From assembly GCF_014851585.1 (NCBI RefSeq), contig NZ_JACVAB010000003.1, positions 496,001 through 560,000 on the forward strand: a DNA stretch of 64,000 nt, read 5' to 3'. Made by a program: the position numbers and the translations under genes. Below the pieces are notes generated by a model. The model was not told the origin of the DNA and made no database searches. It saw nothing but the letters and a program-made list of their open reading frames with translations. Positions within the stretch are counted from its first letter, which is position 1; each line of letters opens with the position of its first letter. Below are positions 62,144 through 64,000 of this stretch, in pieces. Source of the DNA: Agrobacterium sp. AGB01. GTDB lineage: Bacteria > Pseudomonadota > Alphaproteobacteria > Rhizobiales > Rhizobiaceae.

Positions 62144-63165
62144 CAGCGTGTCCTCGGATCAAAGAAGCGGTAGAGAACGTCAGACAACAGGTTAAGCCCG
62201 ATGAAGATGACGCCCACGATCAGAACACAGGTCATCACCGCGTTCATATCGCCGATAATCAGGTTGCTGGTGAGATACTGGCCAAAACCGGGCCATGCGA
62301 AAACCGTTTCGATCAGCACGGCACCTTCAAGCAGTGAGCCATAGGCCAGCGCCACGATGGTGACGAGCTGAACGCGGATGTTGCCAAAGGCGTGTAACCA
62401 GACGGTCTGTCGGCTGGAAAGGCCTTTCACCCGTGCCGTGGTGACATATTCCTGACCCAGCTGATCCAGCATGAAGCTGCGGGTCATACGGGTGATATAG
62501 GCCGATGACGAATACCCAAGCAGGCTGGCGGGAAGAATGAGGTGGTTTACCGCCGACCAGAACACATCCATGTCACCGGCCAGCAGGCTGTCGATCAGCA
62601 GGAAACCCGTCCGCTCATCCACCAGACCGATATAGAACTGGTCCATACGGCCACTACCGCCAACCAGACCAAGATGGGCGTAAAACACGATCAGCGCGAT
62701 CATACCGGTCCAGAAAATCGGCATGGAATGGCCAAACAGGCTGACGACACGCACGGCATGATCCTGCCAGCGATCCTTGTTTACCGCCGCAAACACGCCA
62801 AGCGGCACACCAAGGCCTGCACCAATGATGATGGCAAAGGTTGCCAGCTCAATCGTCGCCGGCATGACATGCAGAATATCCTGGATGACAGGCTGACCGG
62901 TGCGGATAGACGTGCCGAAATTACCGGTCAGCACATCGCGAAGATATAAGAAGAACTGCTCCCACACGGGGCGGTCAAGACCGAGCGAACGAAAGACCTG
63001 CTCATAGGTCTCCCGTGTCGCATCTTCACCGACGATCGCCCGCACCGGGTCGGCAGGCATCATGCGGCCGATGAAAAATGTAAGCATAAGCAAGCCGAGC
63101 AGGGTGACAGCTATGGTCCCAATCTGCTCGGCCCAACCATTAAATTGTACGCGACGTGATGACAT
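62143..63165 (-). CDS. Opp/Dpp-type ABC importer, permease (OppB-like)
   Basis: Inner-membrane subunit of 340 residues from the ATG at 63165, which follows GGAGG. RMMPADPVRAIVGEDATRET, FGTSIRTGQPVIQDI and the EAA loop TTARVKGLSSRQTVWLHAFG are OppB/DppB features. It is the first gene of the importer operon. No binding-protein gene lies upstream within the window, which is unusual. A TGTCTGACA palindrome lies about 50 bases upstream. Confidence 0.92.
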   Translation of the reverse strand: MSSRRVQFNGWAEQIGTIAVTLLGLLMLTFFIGRMMPADPVRAIVGEDATRETYEQVFRSLGLDRPVWEQFFLYLRDVLTGNFGTSIRTGQPVIQDILHVMPATIELATFAIIIGAGLGVPLGVFAAVNKDRWQDHAVRVVSLFGHSMPIFWTGMIALIVFYAHLGLVGGSGRMDQFYIGLVDERTGFLLIDSLLAGDMDVFWSAVNHLILPASLLGYSSSAYITRMTRSFMLDQLGQEYVTTARVKGLSSRQTVWLHAFGNIRVQLVTIVALAYGSLLEGAVLIETVFAWPGFGQYLTSNLIIGDMNAVMTCVLIVGVIFIGLNLLSDVLYRFFDPRTR

Positions 63166-63214
63166 GTTTCCTCCGTTTGCCAGCCGCGGGAAGTGCGCCT
63201 TAACAGGCTCCCTT

Positions 63215-63226
63215 CCTGTCTGACAA
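63215..63226. promoter_or_regulatory. Probable GntR/FCD operator, importer copy
   Basis: CCTGTCTGACAA contains the dyad TGTC-T-GACA and lies 50 bases upstream of the OppB-like start. The same 12 bases recur at 63638. A second palindrome, ACCTGTCACAGGT, lies at 63237-63249. Confidence 0.6.
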
Positions 63227-63274
63227 ATTTTGATCAACCTGTCACAGGTTTATAAAACTGTCAAGTTACATCGC

Positions 63275-63589
63275 TTATAGGAAATCATCACGGCGGGGGG
63301 TAAAGCAGTCGATTAATTCCCCCTCTTCCAGGCATTCACAGCCATGTTCAATGTTTCCAGGAATGACGAGACTGTCGCCAACCTTCAATTCATAGGCTGC
63401 GCCATCACGGAAAAACCGAAATTTTCCTTTGGAAACATAGGTGGATTGGACGTGTGGATGCTTGTGAAGCTTACCTTCTGCTCCAGTTTCGAAGCGAAAT
63501 GAAACAACCATCAACTCTGGGGATTCGGAAAGGACCTGACGGAGAACGCCGGCGTCCGGTGAAACAACCGGGAACTTGGGAAGAGTCAT
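63275..63589 (-). CDS. Small cupin protein (KdgF-like)
   Basis: Single-domain cupin of 104 residues. The ATG at 63589 has AGGAGG seven bases upstream; longer frames lack a ribosome site. The metal-site segments are KLHKHPHVQSTYVSKGKFRF (His, His, Gln) and IPGNIEHGCECLEEGEL (His). It resembles KdgF, which helps linearise unsaturated uronates from pectin or alginate breakdown, but many cupins look similar. It lies between the importer operon and a GntR/FCD regulator gene, all on the minus strand. Confidence 0.75.
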   Translation of the reverse strand: MTLPKFPVVSPDAGVLRQVLSESPELMVVSFRFETGAEGKLHKHPHVQSTYVSKGKFRFFRDGAAYELKVGDSLVIPGNIEHGCECLEEGELIDCFTPRRDDFL

Positions 63590-63637
63590 ATATGCCTCCT
63601 TGATGACACTAAACATGTCATCATACATATATCTCAG

Positions 63638-63649
63638 CCTGTCTGACAA
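63638..63649. promoter_or_regulatory. Probable GntR/FCD operator, cupin copy
   Basis: CCTGTCTGACAA, identical over 12 bases to the copy at 63215, lies 49 bases upstream of the cupin ATG and just after the regulator stop. The central TGTC-N-GACA dyad is of the kind bound by GntR-family dimers. Confidence 0.62.
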
Positions 63650-63658
63650 TACAGCTGT

Positions 63659-64000
63659 TTATGCCTGAGTGATTTCTTCGCTTTCCTTGGCTTTCGAGCG
63701 CAGCAACACCTTGTAGCGATCCAGACTGCCACGCAGATGTGCGCGCATGCGTTCTCGAGCCAGATCAGCATCGCCCTCAATGATCGCATCAACGATCAGG
63801 CCGTGCTCTTCTTGGAGGTGAAGATTGTAGTCTTTCGGCCGAGAGCCTGGAGCAGATCCCTGCAACTCGCCACGCGGGATGATGCCAGAGCGGATAAGCT
63901 GCAGAAACTCCGGAAAACGCCGGTTTTGAGTAGCCTCGGCAATGGCGAGGTGAAGATTGAAGTCGGCATCACGGGTCGGCATGCCAGTGGCAAGACACTC
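63659..64000 (-). CDS. GntR family regulator, FCD domain (partial)
   Basis: C-terminal 113 residues of a FadR-type regulator; the DNA-binding N-terminus lies beyond the right edge, as the frame is open to base 64000. DADFNLHLAIAEATQNRRFP and LQEEHGLIVDAIIEGDADLA, with RMRAHLRGSLDRYKVLL, are FCD effector-domain segments with the metal-binding His residues. It lies just upstream of the cupin gene on the same strand. A repeated TGTCTGACA palindrome ahead of the cupin and importer genes suggests it controls both. Confidence 0.85.
   Translation of the reverse strand, partial: ECLATGMPTRDADFNLHLAIAEATQNRRFPEFLQLIRSGIIPRGELQGSAPGSRPKDYNLHLQEEHGLIVDAIIEGDADLARERMRAHLRGSLDRYKVLLRSKAKESEEITQA

Noticed and set aside
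1..64000. tRNA, rRNA, CRISPR arrays, intact insertion sequences or a replication origin
   Set aside because: No cloverleaf, spaced direct repeats, transposase motifs or origin-like repeat clusters were seen on reading; a dedicated scan was not possible.

Overview
The window reads as a chromosomal stretch of an alphaproteobacterium of order Hyphomicrobiales, most likely the Brucella/Ochrobactrum group. This is inferred from the style of the O-polysaccharide genes, the NasS/NasT nitrate system, the DUF6522 and DUF993 proteins and the many ABC importers; no rRNA or tRNA gene is present to confirm it. Gene density is high, and most genes sit in long co-directional operons.

Region 1 (1-9209) is an O-polysaccharide locus. 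On the minus strand, gmd, a GDP-fucose-synthase-like epimerase/reductase and a DegT-family enzyme whose catalytic lysine is replaced by histidine (ColD type) form a GDP-L-colitose pathway. They are followed by the Wzm/Wzt exporter, whose ATPase runs off the left edge. Two glycosyltransferases and a membrane-bound WbpM/WbkD-type nucleotide-sugar 4,6-dehydratase lie to the right.

Region 2 (9210-14532) is scarred. It holds a non-coding stretch, a candidate regulatory RNA leader ahead of a small unknown gene, a truncated polyamine-type binding protein, and a type IV secretion remnant (TrbM-like, virB1, virB2, virB3 and a decapitated virB4) with a divergent winged-helix regulator. The binding protein and virB4 break at the same point, which marks a deletion or recombination junction near 11107.

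Region 3 (14533-24390, minus strand) is a nitrate/nitrite assimilation system: nasT, nasS, then nrtA, nrtB, nrtD, nirB, nirD, cysG. The nrtA leader carries a sigma54-type promoter, an ANTAR-type hexaloop hairpin and a rho-independent terminator. These are the parts expected for NtrC activation plus NasT antitermination. No assimilatory nitrate reductase gene is in the cluster.

Region 4 (24465-33000) has a peptide-type ABC importer operon whose first permease lacks a normal start codon. It also has an M24 peptidase, a DUF6522 protein and a LacI regulator.

Region 5 (32527-40975) is a LacI-type sugar operon: aldolase, Gfo/Idh dehydrogenase, D-lyxose isomerase-like cupin, PfkB kinase, RbsBAC-type importer and a mutarotase-like protein. 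Two near-identical operators lie ahead of it.

Region 6 (41145-55398) has an ATP-grasp/polysaccharide deacetylase pair, then two divergent operons around a TetR gene. One encodes a CUT1-type importer with two Gfo/Idh enzymes and a frameshifted ATPase. The other encodes Gfo/Idh, DUF993, enolase-superfamily and sugar isomerase-like enzymes. Both promoters carry the same 14-bp operator, so this looks like one regulon for an unidentified sugar, apparently degraded without a dedicated kinase.

Region 7 (55663-59485) is a three-gene operon of an N-formylglutamate amidohydrolase-like enzyme, a DUF1704 (QEGLA) metalloprotein and an ATP-grasp ligase. It is the best candidate here for an undescribed system. 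Region 8 (59654-64000) is an Opp-type importer without a binding protein, a KdgF-like cupin and a partial GntR/FCD regulator, with a shared TGTCTGACA palindrome upstream of two of these units.
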